Shown: one piece after another, positions 34,804-46,679 of the stretch
Position numbering within the stretch: the stretch's first letter is position 1
Layout of the letters: the number at the start of each line of letters is the position of its first letter
Source of the DNA: Pontederia crassipes
Lineage: Eukaryota > Streptophyta > Magnoliopsida > Commelinales > Pontederiaceae
Length of the DNA: 64,000 nucleotides
Assembly: GCA_030549335.1 (NCBI GenBank)
Contig: JAUKPH010000027.1
Coordinates: 1,488,001-1,552,000, forward strand
Reading direction: 5' to 3'
Position numbers and translations under genes: made by a program
Notes under the pieces: generated by a model
The model's input: only the letters and a program-made list of their open reading frames with translations
Databases searched by the model: none
Told to the model about the DNA's origin: nothing

Positions 34804-36694
34804 TGTAACGCCCCCAAATCCACCCCTGCCACGTGGCGAAGACCAATCTGAAGACGCTACGACATGCTATAACTTGACCATAATATTGACCATATATCAG
34901 TCAAGTCTGAGACACGTCAACGGAAAGATAATAAAATAAAAGAAGATAACATAATTATGCGAAAGTCTAAAAGTGGCTATATCATTGCGAAGAAAATAAA
35001 ATAAGTTCTACATCATGAATCTAAAATGCAGAAGGTAAATGAAAACTAATAAACACTCTAAAAGCCCTATGGTTCATGTGTTGTCCTATCGCCAGAGCTT
35101 CATCATAACACGCCTACTCCACCACGTCACTGACCTGGCCCTATGAAAATTAGACACAGGGGAGGAGTTTCTCCCGTAAGCTTTATAACCTAGTGGGGAA
35201 CCACATGATATACAGTGCATGACATGAATATAATAATCAGCGGTAAATAATCATGCTTAACTTGAACGTAAAAGATAGCATATCAGTATCATTGATCATA
35301 ATGAGAATAAGATCAGTAGATATCATGAATCATGATGATCAATAATATATATTAAACTTGGAATCATGGCATACTTGACTTGACTTGAACTTGTTTCTTG
35401 ATCTTGGTTATTAATTAGCAATCAGGGTGACTTTAGGTGCCTATAATTCTTGGGGTATGCCCAGCAAACGATACGGCCTTGTGCGGGTCAATGGGTGATC
35501 AAACCATGACCAATGGAGCGACCCTTATCTTGATGCACTTGGCTTGGACTGGCAACCCATCATTAATCTTTCATCTGAATTTATTAATCACTTTTAATAA
35601 CTTGTAGCTCTTTGTTCTTGATTCAACCGATACGATAAGATCAATGTGAAATAAATCAATAATAGAGTAAATCATGTAAATCAGTGAGGGATCTCTGTGG
35701 GGTCAGACAATAGGATCAATCATATATATATAATATGTGGATAAAAGGAAAATAATTAATAAATATAATAAAAGATTTTTTGGGGAATCGGTCGACCGAT
35801 TGTCTGCGGCTCGGTTGATCTGTTCAGTTGAACGGTCGACCTGATGGGAAAGGATCGGTCGACCGATGATAGGAATCGGTCGACCGGTCGACATGTGCAG
35901 AAAGCGGCTGCATGCAAGTTATCGGTCGATCGGTTGCCGCGATGCATACGGATCGATCGATCGGTCGGTGTCCAAAAAACTTGCAGAACCCTCGAATTTC
36001 GTAAATTCTTCGGTGCAATCTTAATCTAACCTAATTACTATCCCTAGCAAATCAATCACACAGCCCCAGATCAACAAACAATGAATTATGCATGCAAATA
36101 ATCAATCAATCAATGAATTCAAGAAAATCAAGCAAGGCAAAACAAGGAACTTGAACTATCTTTTCCTCTTCTTCTTTACTTGTACGATTAGGGCATGATT
36201 TAACGTTATTCAGGGGTCATGCAAGGTGATTTCGATTCACCCACCTCGGTTCGCGGTTGATTCGTTCTTCGATTCGTCGAAAACCGTTCAACGAAGTCCC
36301 CTGCTGTCGTCCTGCTCTCCCTCTCGACCACCCTCTGCAAAATTCCAGCGGAGGACATAAGAAGTACAGAATCAAAGGTGATAAGAGAAGGAGGAGATCT
36401 CACCCTACCTGCAATCGAGAAGAGAGAAAGAAAGGGGACGTTCTGCTCTGGCTTTGCGCAGGACGGCAGCAAGGGAAAAGAGAAAAAGGCTCGTGGGTTT
36501 CAAGGAAGAAAAAGGGTTATAAGAATTTCGTTCTTATCTTATATATGTCTCTTCTTCTAATCATATCTGATAAGATCAAATATTAAATTCTTTCCTTTAC
36601 CAACTTTGAGCGGCATTGGGCCTTTTATTCTCTTCTCTCAGCCGTGCGGTTAAAATTCTGGTTCTTTTTTTTTATCTTTTTGTTGATTGTTACA
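34804..36694 (+). mobile_element. Solo LTR, Gypsy-like, 1.9 kb, with target duplication
   Basis: The segment begins TGTAACGCCCCCAAATCC and ends GATTGTTACA, so the terminal TGTAAC/GTTACA are perfectly inverted. It is flanked by an exact 5-bp duplication, CTATA, at 34799-34803 and 36695-36699. It holds no gag or pol and no primer site, so it is a solo LTR left by recombination between the two LTRs of a full element. The length and TGTAACGCCCC start fit plant Gypsy elements. A cluster of 'tcggtcgaccga' palindromes lies at 35785-35965. Confidence 0.85.
35785..35965. repeat. Palindrome cluster 'atcggtcgaccgat' in the solo LTR
   Basis: At least six sites carry the palindrome TCGGTCGACCGA or a close variant (GGTCGACC, CGGTCGATCGG, GATCGATCGATCGG). 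They are separated by 10-40 bp of unrelated sequence. They could be protein-binding sites in the LTR promoter or a decayed tandem repeat. Confidence 0.7.
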
Positions 36695-36699
36695 CTATA

Positions 36700-37417
36700 T
36701 GTTTCTCTTAACGAGGTTATCATCAACTTCAAATAGATGGTGATGCGTTTCAACTTATCAGCAATGAAATTAACCGGAAAAATGAAAACTTATCAGCAAC
36801 GAAATCCCATTTAGGCACTTGATTTGGTGGTAGGTTTATGCATCACTTTAGGGCATATCCAAGATGGCTCCATCCTCTTCTATGTATAGTATGACTTTGA
36901 CAAATTAGCAGATAATTATTCAAGTGAGATATAATGTCTGATTAAACTATAACTATTATTGCCCTTGCCACTGTCGCTCACGCCCTCGCCGTGAACGCCC
37001 TCGCTGATGTCACTCGATCCTTGCCGGCCATTTTTTTATTCGATGAAGCATGTTCAATATCTCATCAGACCGGATGGTTGAGAACCTAAGTAGGAGACTC
37101 TACCTAATTGACTAGGTAGAGCCCCATTAAGCACGAATTATTATTCGGTGTTAAATTATGTTTACCAACAAGCGAATCCAAAATTAATGAATTAATTTCT
37201 GGTAGTGAAAAGAAAAATGAAAATCCATCAGCATCATTATCCTGAGACCTCTCTTGTTGTGCCCAGTCATGGTCGAGGTGTCCGACTGATGCCTACATGG
37301 CAGTTGGCTCAAACAAATCCCAGCCAGATGCTTCGGAGTAATAGAGATAAGGTCCCGTTCAGCTGCCTCTAATGCCTCACTTCTCCTCTCCCCACCGCCA
37401 ACCAAACACTGCAAACA
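36700..37417. other. Spacer and promoter of the PsbP-domain gene
   Basis: No gene is seen between the solo LTR and the next start codon. The promoter of the plus-strand gene at 37418 must lie here. An out-of-frame ATG at 37372 would overlap the main start if it is transcribed. Confidence 0.4.
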
Positions 37418-38176
37418 ATGGCCGCTCTCTTTTCTCCATGCGCCGCCCTCCTCCCCGCCACGGCAGCCTCCTCCGCCACCGCCTCGTCCTCCTCCTACCC
37501 GCCCCCAAAGTCCCTCCCCCGCCTCAAGCCGCCGCCCCAACTCCACGCCTCCAAGCCACTGACCGCCCTCACGGCCGCCGCAGCCGCCGCCGTCCTCCTC
37601 GCCAGCTCCCCCGCCCCGTCTCTCGCCGCCGACCCGCCCTCCGACGGCTTCCGCATCTACTACGGCACCGCGTCGAGCGCTGCCAACTACGGCGGATACG
37701 GCGGCAACTCGAGCAAGAAGGACTCGGCAGAGTACACGTACGAGGTCCCGGAAGGGTGGAAGGAGCGGCTCGTCTCCAAGGTGGAGAAGGGCACCAACGG
37801 CACCGACAGCGAGTTCTACAACCCAAAGAAACGGTCGGAGCGAGAGTACCTGACCTTCCTCTCGGGCTTCCGCTCCCTGGCCCCGGTTGACGCCGTGCTC
37901 TCCAACCTCGCCCTCTCCGACGTCGTGCTCCAGGACCAGATCGCGGACGCGGACGCCGTGAGCTCCGAGGAGCGCAGGGACGACAAGGGGCAGCTCTACT
38001 ACGCCTACGAGATCGATGGCGCCGGCGGCCACAGCCTCATCTCCGTCACCTGCGCCCGCAACAAGCTCTACGCCCACTTCGTCACGGCGCCCAGCCCCGA
38101 GTGGAATCGCGACCAGGACGCGCTCCGGCGGATCCACGAGTCCTTCAAGACTGTCGATTATTCATCTTCCTCCTAG
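37418..38176 (+). CDS. PsbP-domain thylakoid lumenal protein (19 kDa type), plastid-targeted
   Basis: A single exon of 252 residues. Residues 1-50 are rich in Ala, Ser and Pro, as in a stroma-targeting peptide. Residues 51-71 ('LTAAAAAAVLLASSPAPSLA') form a hydrophobic lumen-targeting segment with likely cleavage after 'SLAA'. The mature part begins near 'DPPSDGFRIYYGTASSAANY' and has 'EVPEGWKERLVSKVEKGTNG', 'FYNPKKRSEREYLTFLSGF', 'YYAYEIDGAGGHSLISVTC' and 'APSPEWNRD', the pattern of the thylakoid lumenal 19-kDa PsbP-fold proteins. These are lumenal proteins; a precise role in photosystem assembly is inferred. The start context AACAATGG is good. Third positions are almost all G or C, unlike the surroundings. 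Long antisense frames are shadows of this bias. Confidence 0.92.
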   Translation: MAALFSPCAALLPATAASSATASSSSYPPPKSLPRLKPPPQLHASKPLTALTAAAAAAVLLASSPAPSLAADPPSDGFRIYYGTASSAANYGGYGGNSSKKDSAEYTYEVPEGWKERLVSKVEKGTNGTDSEFYNPKKRSEREYLTFLSGFRSLAPVDAVLSNLALSDVVLQDQIADADAVSSEERRDDKGQLYYAYEIDGAGGHSLISVTCARNKLYAHFVTAPSPEWNRDQDALRRIHESFKTVDYSSSS

Positions 38177-39007
38177 TTCTATTTTTCCCCTGAGAAGATA
38201 ACAATTCCGGAGCTGTAAGCATTATGTATTGTTCTTGTAGCAATAATAACAGTAATAATTCAAAAGAAATTGAAGCAAAATGAACACATAAATCTACCTC
38301 AATACCCAAACTCCTTTTTCGACTTCTAGATATCAGACCTGCAACTAGAAACAGATCAGGATTTTAGATATCAAATTATCTTGACACAAAGCATCCACAT
38401 CCAAGTAAATCGGGATCTTTGTAGGAAGCAAAAGTAAGCTTTTTTTACTTGGGACTTATAATTGAACAGCACAAGAAGAATCCCACGAAATACCTCAGCG
38501 TGATTTTAAATGTGGTATCATTACAGTGAACTAAGTAGTGTACAAACAACAGTCAACAGAATAGAGCCTTAGGTTGTTGATGTTAATGTTATAAACTTGG
38601 ATTTTTTTTTTTTCTCGCAGGCAACACCTGAAGGTTCATTTCTCAAACAACAACAAAAAAAAAAAAGAAAAAAATTGTGTCTTCAAGGAGAAACTATCAA
38701 ATGGACTTTGCCTTTTCAAGTTTTGTATTCACATGTTTGATGATGATCACACAATAACACCAGCAACCAGCAAAAAGAGTAAAGAATAAAAAATTTACAA
38801 AGGAATGCCCTTCCTTTCTCCATGAGACTATGACCACATGCCCTGAATGTTTCACATCTTGAAAACCAAGCAGTAAACCTATAAATTTAAGATTTAAACT
38901 TATTTAGCTGGACTGTCCTTATTTCTGTAACAGACCTGAATTTTGCAATTGTAGAAAATTGGTAGTAATGATCTAATATCCTGAATAAGCTTTTGAGTAC
39001 ACTAAGC
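38177..39007. other. 3' flank of the PsbP-domain gene and spacer
   Basis: AATAATAA-like polyadenylation signals lie about 60-80 bp after the stop. The remainder is AT-rich with no recognisable gene or repeat end. Confidence 0.45.
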
Positions 39008-39365
39008 GTTAATTAATGTCTTGAATCTTACTTTAACTGAATATTCGTTTGAATTCAAAAAGTAAAAGAAAACTTATCTAACATATTATGTATATTTTCT
39101 TATCATGAGATTGATAAGAAATTGATTTATTTTTTTATTACAAGGTAAGTGTCTTTTTTTGGGATTAATATATAGTCTTAATTGGTCTCTAATTTCTATC
39201 ATCCGTTAAAGGAAGTGCCTATATAAACTTCCTAAAAGTTCAAAGAAAAAGCAATTTGATCTTGTAATCCTCTTCTATTTTTTTCATCTAATAAAATTTT
39301 GCGTCGCATTAAATTTTTCGAATTTTCTCGCGGTGCATAATTTCTCTCGTGCAGAAATCCTAACA
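39008..39365 (+). repeat. 5' LTR of the third Copia element, 5'-truncated
   Basis: It aligns to 51071-51429 of the partner LTR and ends 'gtgcagaaatcctaaca'. The first 43 bp of the LTR (51028-51070 in the partner) have no counterpart here, so the left border is broken and no target duplication can be read. Confidence 0.8.
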
Positions 39366-39368
39366 AAC

Positions 39369-39380
39369 TGGTATCAGAGC
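39369..39380 (+). promoter_or_regulatory. Primer-binding site of the third Copia element
   Basis: TGGTATCAGAGC lies three bases after the LTR end and is complementary to initiator tRNA-Met. Confidence 0.9.
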
Positions 39381-39415
39381 GAGGCTTCATCGCCGATCCT
39401 CCGTCAAGCGTAGAG

Positions 39416-39623
39416 ATGGCATCGCACAACATGAACATCAAGAAATTCACGGAATGAAATAGTTTTAGTCTCTGGCAAATTAAGAAGATGACACTTCTGA
39501 AACAACAAGGAGTCTGGAGCCGCTCGCGAACGTGCTGAATAACAAACCAAAGGAGGAAGACTCGAAGGACAAAGAAAATGAGTCCGACCTCGTAAATTTT
39601 GTGGCACAAGAAGAGAAGGCGCA
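39416..39623 (+). pseudogene. Copia gag, part before the CACTA insertion
   Basis: It starts 'MASHNMNIKKFTE', then a stop. After a frameshift it reads 'PKEEDSKDKENESDLVNFVA' and 'QEEKA' up to the CACTA element. Joining the flanks (one GCA) gives reading through 'EEKAHFMILLCLADEVIIEV', which is normal Copia gag. This is direct evidence for the CACTA insertion into gag. Confidence 0.8.
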
Positions 39624-40151
39624 CACTACAAGAAAATGGGCGATTAGCGACGCTAGGGTGGCGCTATTACGTCTCCGTGGTGAAGAGCGTCTCATTCGCG
39701 TCTATCTAGCGCCACAAAAATGGAACGCTGCATATCGGTGGCTATTAGCGTCGCAATGGAGTCAAAGAAAATGGGACGCTACTAACGCCACTACTTGACG
39801 CTATCTCGACGTTATTAAGACGCGCGGTTTGCGGCTGTGCGTAGAAGATAGCCGTCGCTAAGTCGACACGCAAGGGGCGCAAGCTCTGTGACGCGATTTC
39901 GGCGCCCACGAGTCGCTACTCTAGACGCTAGGAAGGCGCTGAAGTGATGCAATATGATGATGTACGTGTCGCCAATGAGACGCGACTATGGCACTAAGGA
40001 CGATATATTTAACTTAGCATCGACAGTCTTTGCGACACGAATGGGACGCTATGGAATCGCTATTTATAGATTTTTTTACCCATTCAATCCTCATTTTTTC
40101 CCTTCACAGACCATACAATTATATAATGCATATAAAAATGCATTGATATTA

Positions 40152-40245
40152 ATCACAGGCAATATAAAAAGCATCACAAGCAGTATAAGAGCATCACATG
40201 CAATATAAGAACATCACAGGCAATATAAAAGCATCACAGGCATAA
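40152..40245. repeat. 20-bp tandem repeat in the CACTA element
   Basis: About five head-to-tail units of 'atcacaggcaatataaaagc' with few changes. They lie between the subterminal region and the TnpA-like stop codon. Confidence 0.85.
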
Positions 40246-40354
40246 TATTGAATAATACGAAAAGTAATAAACTGAACTAACAAACTATATGTATCTAAAT
40301 CTAGAAGTAGAAAATGCATTTTTTTTGTATTCATGAGTTTTTTCTATCTTAGGT

Positions 40355-42657
40355 TTAGGAGTTATTATTATCATTCCGGACATTGGACCCAGACGTGCTC
40401 GGTCCATGGCCTCGCAGGGATGGATTCTGTATCGGGATCAATCCCTGAATCGCCTGCAATAGTGGAGCCAACTACTGCGACAACTGCTCCGGCACCTGCC
40501 ACAATATCTGCTCCGATAACTGCTGCGATAGCTATTGTGACAGTTGTGTCACATCAGGTGTAGCGGATGAGCTCACAGCAAATGGACCGCCTGCATATCC
40601 TCCTAGGTATCTGAGTTGCTGTGCCGCGGCCACGCAAGTACCCCCTCGTGTCGTGTTGGCCACCTCCTCCCAAATAACAGGGTCCTCTACGAAATAGAAA
40701 AATCATACAATTATTTAATGTATAAATTATATATCAAGAAACACAAATTAAAAACATGACAAAACCAACGAAGAAACATTACCTGGTGGCTGAGTACTCG
40801 GATCATCTCTATACTTTTCAGCCATTTTCGCATTATACTCATCCTATAAAATTTAAACATTATGTATTTCAAAAATAGTGCACTAACGGCAACAACCAAA
40901 TGGACATATCACGAGACTTATCAGAAGCCTACGAGTAGTGGGCGTGACTAGGTCGTTAGTCTTTCGGCTCTTATACGTGGCCTCATAGACCATACGAAAG
41001 TCTACGGGACCGCCTTCTTTCTCCTCCTACAATAAAGTTTCAAATTTGATAACATAAGTATAAGTCAAAAGTTTGATAAATTGAATTTATATGTAAATTA
41101 TCATGCGTCGTCGATGCTCGTCAAATCGCATCAATCCCCCTGTGTGGATGTGGGCATCGGGCTTCGAAAGACGGTTAACTATTGCATTTTCCGACTTCCT
41201 TTGCCATCGTTCATCCGTCCTTTGTGAACATCAAATACTTACACTTTCAAAAAACTATAATTTTCATAAAAATAATGTAAAAGTATACATACTTACCACT
41301 TCCTATAAAGGGACTCCCAAACCGATCGCCTAATATGTCTTGGCCATCTTTGTATGTCCTGCTCCAAAGTGAGGCCGGCGGATGTGACGACCTTTCGAAA
41401 TTTATATAATCGATTTCGGAGGCGTTTCGCAGTGACCTCCTCAAAAGCTCTCCGGATCGTCCCTAAACTAAGATCCGAATGAAACTGATTTGCCTCCTAC
41501 GAATAGAACGTTAAAACTTCGTAATTTTAAAATAAATATAAATTGAATTATGTAACTCAAATAGAAGATCGTACCATAAAGGCTCGAAAGATGTCATCCC
41601 GCACTTGAATTAGGACATCTTTTCAGGATCCTGCCCCTTCCGGCAAGTGGGAAAGAATGAGAGCACTGACATCCCGCACGGTACTAGCGGGTATGAAAGT
41701 GGTCATGCCAATTACAAAGAAGAATTAATTTTTAATGATAACCAAAACTATAACAAAATTTGTACAACTTATTTAACTTACGGTCGAGCAATATTATTCA
41801 CAGTGACCACCCCATTATTGTGTAACCCCTCTTCATCGTTCGAAGAGGAATCATCATTCAGTACAGCTGGGGTAGGCTGTGAAGGTCTGACATCATCTAT
41901 GGGCCCTAATACATAATAAATCATTAGTGTCATACCAAATTAAAATTGTGATAATTGATAGATGTACAGTAATGTTCTCACCTCGATTGATGTGTATCAC
42001 ATGATAAGTGACAGTCCGCTCGTCTGAATGAATTAAGACCAGTGCTTGTGCTATCGGCAGCATAGCAACTAACATTATTAAAAAATAATTAATATAATTA
42101 ATTGAAAAATGTCAATAACAATAAATATATCACCTGACGTAAGATGTCGCTCGCCAACGTTAGAATGTGGTGAAACGTCTGGTATTCTTGGCGGTGGCGG
42201 TGGGGTAGCAATTGTTATCACAAGAAAATACATAAAATTTAGCTCCTATATAAAATTATGTAATATACAAAAAATAACCTGATGTGACATGACGATCGTC
42301 GTCGTGTGATCGAGACGTACCGACTATGTTCCCTGCCGATGGTGGAGCAACTATCACAAAAGCAAAATATTTAAAAAACTCTATCTCCTACTGTGTATCG
42401 CCTATAATGTGTCACGTACGTGGAGTGATACGCTGAGCAGACCCACCAATGGATCGCTTACTATGTGATGATCTGGTTGCGTGCCCCGTCGACGGCGGAA
42501 GAACTGATATTATTAAAAAAGAAATTTAACTATTATAATCAACTATAAATAAGCAGCTCACAATAAATATATTACATGGTGGTTGTGATGGCTGACTCAT
42601 CTGGAGTGAACGCTTGGAAGAGCGAGATGACCCAGATGCTCGACCTCTAGTAATCAT
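40355..42657 (-). pseudogene. CACTA second gene, TnpA-like (broken, multi-exon)
   Basis: TnpA-type proteins bind subterminal repeats of CACTA elements. The start ATG at 42657 gives 'MITRGRASGSSRSSKRSLQM'. Several short exons of similar style follow on the minus strand: 'LPPSTGHATRSSHSKRS' near 42450, 'VAPPSAGNIVGTSRSHDDD' near 42320 and 'IATPPPPPRIPDVSPHSN' near 42190. The conserved part reads 'INFERSSHPPASLWSRTYKD', then 'RLSKPDAHIHTGGLMRFDEH', 'EEKEGGPVDFRMVYEATYKS' and 'EDPVIWEEVANTTRGGT'. The last exon is Gln-rich with two in-frame TAG codons replacing CAG, then 'GHGPSTSGSNVRNDNNNS' and a stop at 40355. Exact splice sites were not fixed for all exons. Confidence 0.7.
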
Positions 42658-42751
42658 GACTGAAAAAAAAGAAAGAAACTTCTCTTATTATCGGTAACCA
42701 TATATAACTTAAAAAAATAAAAAGCTTATGCCATTAGAATAACTACGGGAT

Positions 42752-45700
42752 TCATTCACTTTTTTCGTATTCTGATTTATTTTCATCATCTTCATCATCG
42801 TCGCTATAATCTTGATTCGAGTCATCGTCAATGAAATTATCAAAGTTTACATCCAAAAGGTCATTTGAATTGAACTCTTCCATTGACTCAGCGTCATCGA
42901 TCAATTGAAAATTTTCAACTCCATCGGCCACATCAATCGTCTCATTCACTCTATTTTCTTGATAGTAATCGTCCATGGGCACATCGTTGGGTACGGATGA
43001 TGTTTCATTGTCATCTACCATTGTTTCTGCTAAGAATAGTCTACTCCTCAACTTGCATGACGCCCACCATTCATCCTTGGTTCTTTTCGATAGATACTTA
43101 GTGTAGTACACTTGTTGTGCTTGTTCCACCAATATGAATGGATCGTATGACTGAAGTCTCGATCGAGGGTTAATATCCACCAATTTAAACTTTTGATCGA
43201 TTCGAACTCCTTTTTCTGGATCGAACCAACGACATTTTAGCACCACGACTTTGTTAGATTTTCTCAAATAAGATAATTCTAGGATGTCTTCTATAACACC
43301 GTAGTAATCAAAGTCGTCGTCCCCGTACATGCTTCCTAAAACACATATGCCGCTATTAATAATTGAACGTTGTCGGCTATATTCTTCTGTATGGAACCGA
43401 TATCCATTGACTATGACGCCACAGTAGCTAAGAACTTGTTTCTTCGGACCATGACCGAGATCTCGTATTTTGTTCTCTATGACTGAGCCATTAATAACTT
43501 ACAAGAAAAATAACTAAAAACTTTATTAAAAGTTACGAACTTATAACAATTAAGAACAAGCGGAAAGATTTCTTACTTCACATCTCAACCAATCGGCAAA
43601 ATGTTCGTTTCGTAGTTTCAATAACTCATCGTTTGAAACTAACGGATTGATTTCTCGCTGTAAATCTTCGAATTTCCTGAATTCATAGTTTTCAATTAAT
43701 ACAATCATATAGCAACAATTAACTTTAAATTATGTAACAAATTAGAACAAATTGCCTTACTCGAGATATGACGTCACTTCGAGATAATTTGCAAGAACAT
43801 AATTCTCAACGGTGGTGAGATATCTGTCTTTCAAGATAACTTTGCGCCCTGCACCAAGAAGTCGACATGGGTACTTGAAGATGGATAGAATATTCATGTC
43901 AACTTCTCCTTCACCACCATCATCGTTTCTTGGAACTTGGGTGTGTCGTGATTGTATGTATGACTCAAAGTATTTTGAAGTGAAGTTTGACACCTCCTCA
44001 ATGAAATATACTTCACATATGGAGCCTTCAATTTTTTCCTTATTCTTCGCCTTCCTTTTCAAATATAACATGCACCTTTCGAAAGGATACATCCATCGAT
44101 ACTGAACCGGACCAGCAATTTTTATTTCATATGGTAGATGTACAATCAAATGTTCCATCACATTAAAGAAAGAAGGTGAAAATATCTTCTCAGCCTTGCA
44201 CACGGTAATCACAATGAAAACCTCTAATCGAGATATGTATTCTTTCCAAACGATGGATGCACAAAGCTCTTTAAAGAACATAAACAATTCTGTTAAAACC
44301 TCCCAGATGGCCTTTGACAAAAGTTCTTTAAAGATAATTGGAAGCAACCTTTGCATAAAAATATGACAATCATGACTCTTCATCCCGTGTATCTTCCCAT
44401 TGTCCAAGTTAAAATAACGAGATATACATATCCGTCGAGAAATTTTAATTACTTTATCCATTCAAAAACCACTTTTCTTTGATCATTGCTTAAGACATAA
44501 GTATCTTTTGGCTTTTTGCATATTAATTTCATGTCTTCGCGAGCCTGTATGCTATCTTTTGTTCTTCATTTAATATTCATAATAGTGTTGAAGATGTTGT
44601 CAAATACGTTCTTCTCCACATGCATGACGTTCAAGTTATGATGTACCAAGTTTGAAGACCAATAAGACAACTCCCAAAAAATACTTCTTTTCTCCCAATT
44701 ATGTTCACTTCCAAACCCAATTTGCTTATAACTACCGACCTTCAGTCCGAATGAGTCTTCACTAATCTTGTTTACTTGCTCTAGCAATTCTTTTCCCGTC
44801 AAATGAGTTGGAGACAAAGTGTTCTCGGATGTATTTTTTATATGAGTTTCGATCATGACGCATCGAATTCTCTAATGACAAAAACATTCTATGACAATCA
44901 AACCAGCAAACTTTCCTACAAATTTTCAAATAAAAGGATTTTATATTCTTTCCACATATGGGACAAGCAAGTTTTCCTTTTGTACTCCGACCACTCAATA
45001 TTTCATATGCCGGAAAATCACTTATGGTCCACATTAATGTGGCTCTCATAATGAAATTTTGCTTTTTAGATTTGTCATAGGTAATCACGCCATCCCCCAC
45101 AATATCTTGAGTTCATCAATCAAAGGTTTTAAGTAAACATCTAAACTTTTATCAGGAGATCGAGGACCCGGGATCATACAGGTAAGAAATATATTCTCTC
45201 GTCTCATACACATGCTTGAAGGCAAATTATAAGGTGTCACAAAAATTGGCCAAAATGAATAAGCAATACTTCATGAGCCAAATGGGTTGAAGCCATCGGT
45301 ATAAAGTCCTAATCTAACATTGCGTGATTCTGCAGAAAAAGTCACATGAAGTGCATCAAATTATCTCCATGCCTCCGTATCCGAAGGATGTGTAATTGAA
45401 TTTTGATCTTCACGTGCCCCTTCTCTGTGCCACCTCATAAATGATGCAGTTTTTTCAGAAAGAAATAGTCGTTGTAATATTGAAATAATAGGAAAGTATC
45501 TAAATATTGTATTTGTCACATTTTTTTTAAACTTTGAGAATTCCTTTTCGGCTTGAATATGGGCTCGTCACAAATAGAATAACTCATAAGTGAGTTATTT
45601 TCCTTGTAGTACAATATGCAACGATTGTGGCATGCATCAATCTTCTAATATTCCAATCCTAAATCTCTCATCAACTGTTTGCACTTGTAAAAATGTCCCG

Positions 45701-46316
45701 GTAATTTCTCTGAAACTGAAAGCATACTCTTAATAAAGGTAAGCATCCGGTCAAAACATCTTTTGCTCATATTAAATTTTGATTTCAAGTTCATTAGTTG
45801 TGCCACTGCAGAAAGTGTAGTTTGCTTCATGCATCCATCCCATAAAGGTTCATCTGCTTCTTCGAGAAGATTATAAAACTTAGAAGCCGAAGGATTCGGG
45901 TCTTCTTCAATCAATGTTTCGCCAATATTTTCTCCTAACATTGCATCTCATATCATGTCCCTGTACGGATTGCTCGGGTCACCCACAACGGTATCTACAT
46001 TACTTATTTCTTTAGCCCATCTTTCTTTGCCATGAAAGAACCAATTAGTGTATGTCAGTAAAAAATCGTTGTAATATAAATCCTTCTGCACATCATATCT
46101 TACTTTCCACTGATAACATTTGCACTTCCGACATGGACATAAGATTTTGCCATATGAAGAAGCAACACCTTCATTTTGATATACCACATTAATGAATTCA
46201 TCAACACCATCATTATATTCTTCAGTTATGACTCCATGTTTATCCTTCCAACGACGAATCCAACTACGATCTGGCTTTAGCATTTCTGTAACGGATAACA
46301 TTAAATCATATGTCAA
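42752..46316 (-). pseudogene. CACTA TNP2-like transposase (broken)
   Basis: TNP2 transposase cuts and joins CACTA ends. From the minus-strand 5' side, the transposase-associated domain reads 'DRSWIRRWKDKHGVI' and 'ILCPCRKCKCYQW' (46270-46080). The TNP2 core follows: 'RNVRLGLYTDGFNPFGS', 'PYNLPSSMCMRRENIFLTC' and 'PGPRSPDKSLDVYLKPL' (45330-45120), then 'RATLMWTISDFPAYEILSGR' and 'GKLACPICGK' (45050-44940). DUF4218 ('IHGMKSHDCHIFMQRLLP', 'GPVQYRWMYPFERCM') lies at 44420-44050, and DUF4216 ('KNKVVV'-type core, 'DEWWASCKLRSR') at 43330-42752 with an acidic tail. In-frame stops occur near 45360 and 45270, and the frames are broken between blocks. Confidence 0.88.
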
Positions 46317-46489
46317 TAAATACGTTTCGTACTTAAAATGTGTGATTTTGAACTTACGAAGTTCAAAATCACATGTTTCAAGTACTTCATCGTCGAATCA
46401 TAATATCATTTTATCACCAAGAATGTGGAAGTACATCCTTAGTAAAATTTATGAGAACATGATCAAAAAGTGGTTCTAGAATTATGAAA

Positions 46490-46645
46490 AAAATAGTATT
46501 TAACAATCAAGTAATTAAGTAATACTTAACAATCAAGTAATTAAGTAATACTTAACTTAACATGGATAAGTTCATAACTTAACATGCAGCAAAACAATTA
46601 AGTAATTAAGTAATAGTTAACTTAACATGCATTAGTTCATAATTA
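46490..46645. repeat. 'caatcaagtaattaagtaatactt' repeats in the CACTA element
   Basis: A unit 'aagtaattaagtaatactta' occurs twice in tandem and a third time after a spacer. A companion unit 'aacttaacatg...agttcataa' also repeats. It lies just upstream of the transposase start. Confidence 0.75.
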
Positions 46646-46679
46646 TGATGGAGGGCTAGTACCTTCTTAACCGATAAGG

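Noticed and set aside
37184-38137. Long minus-strand open frame (317 codons) antisense to the PsbP-domain gene
   Set aside because: It is a shadow of strong GC bias at third codon positions; no domain is recognisable and the plus strand encodes a clear conserved protein.
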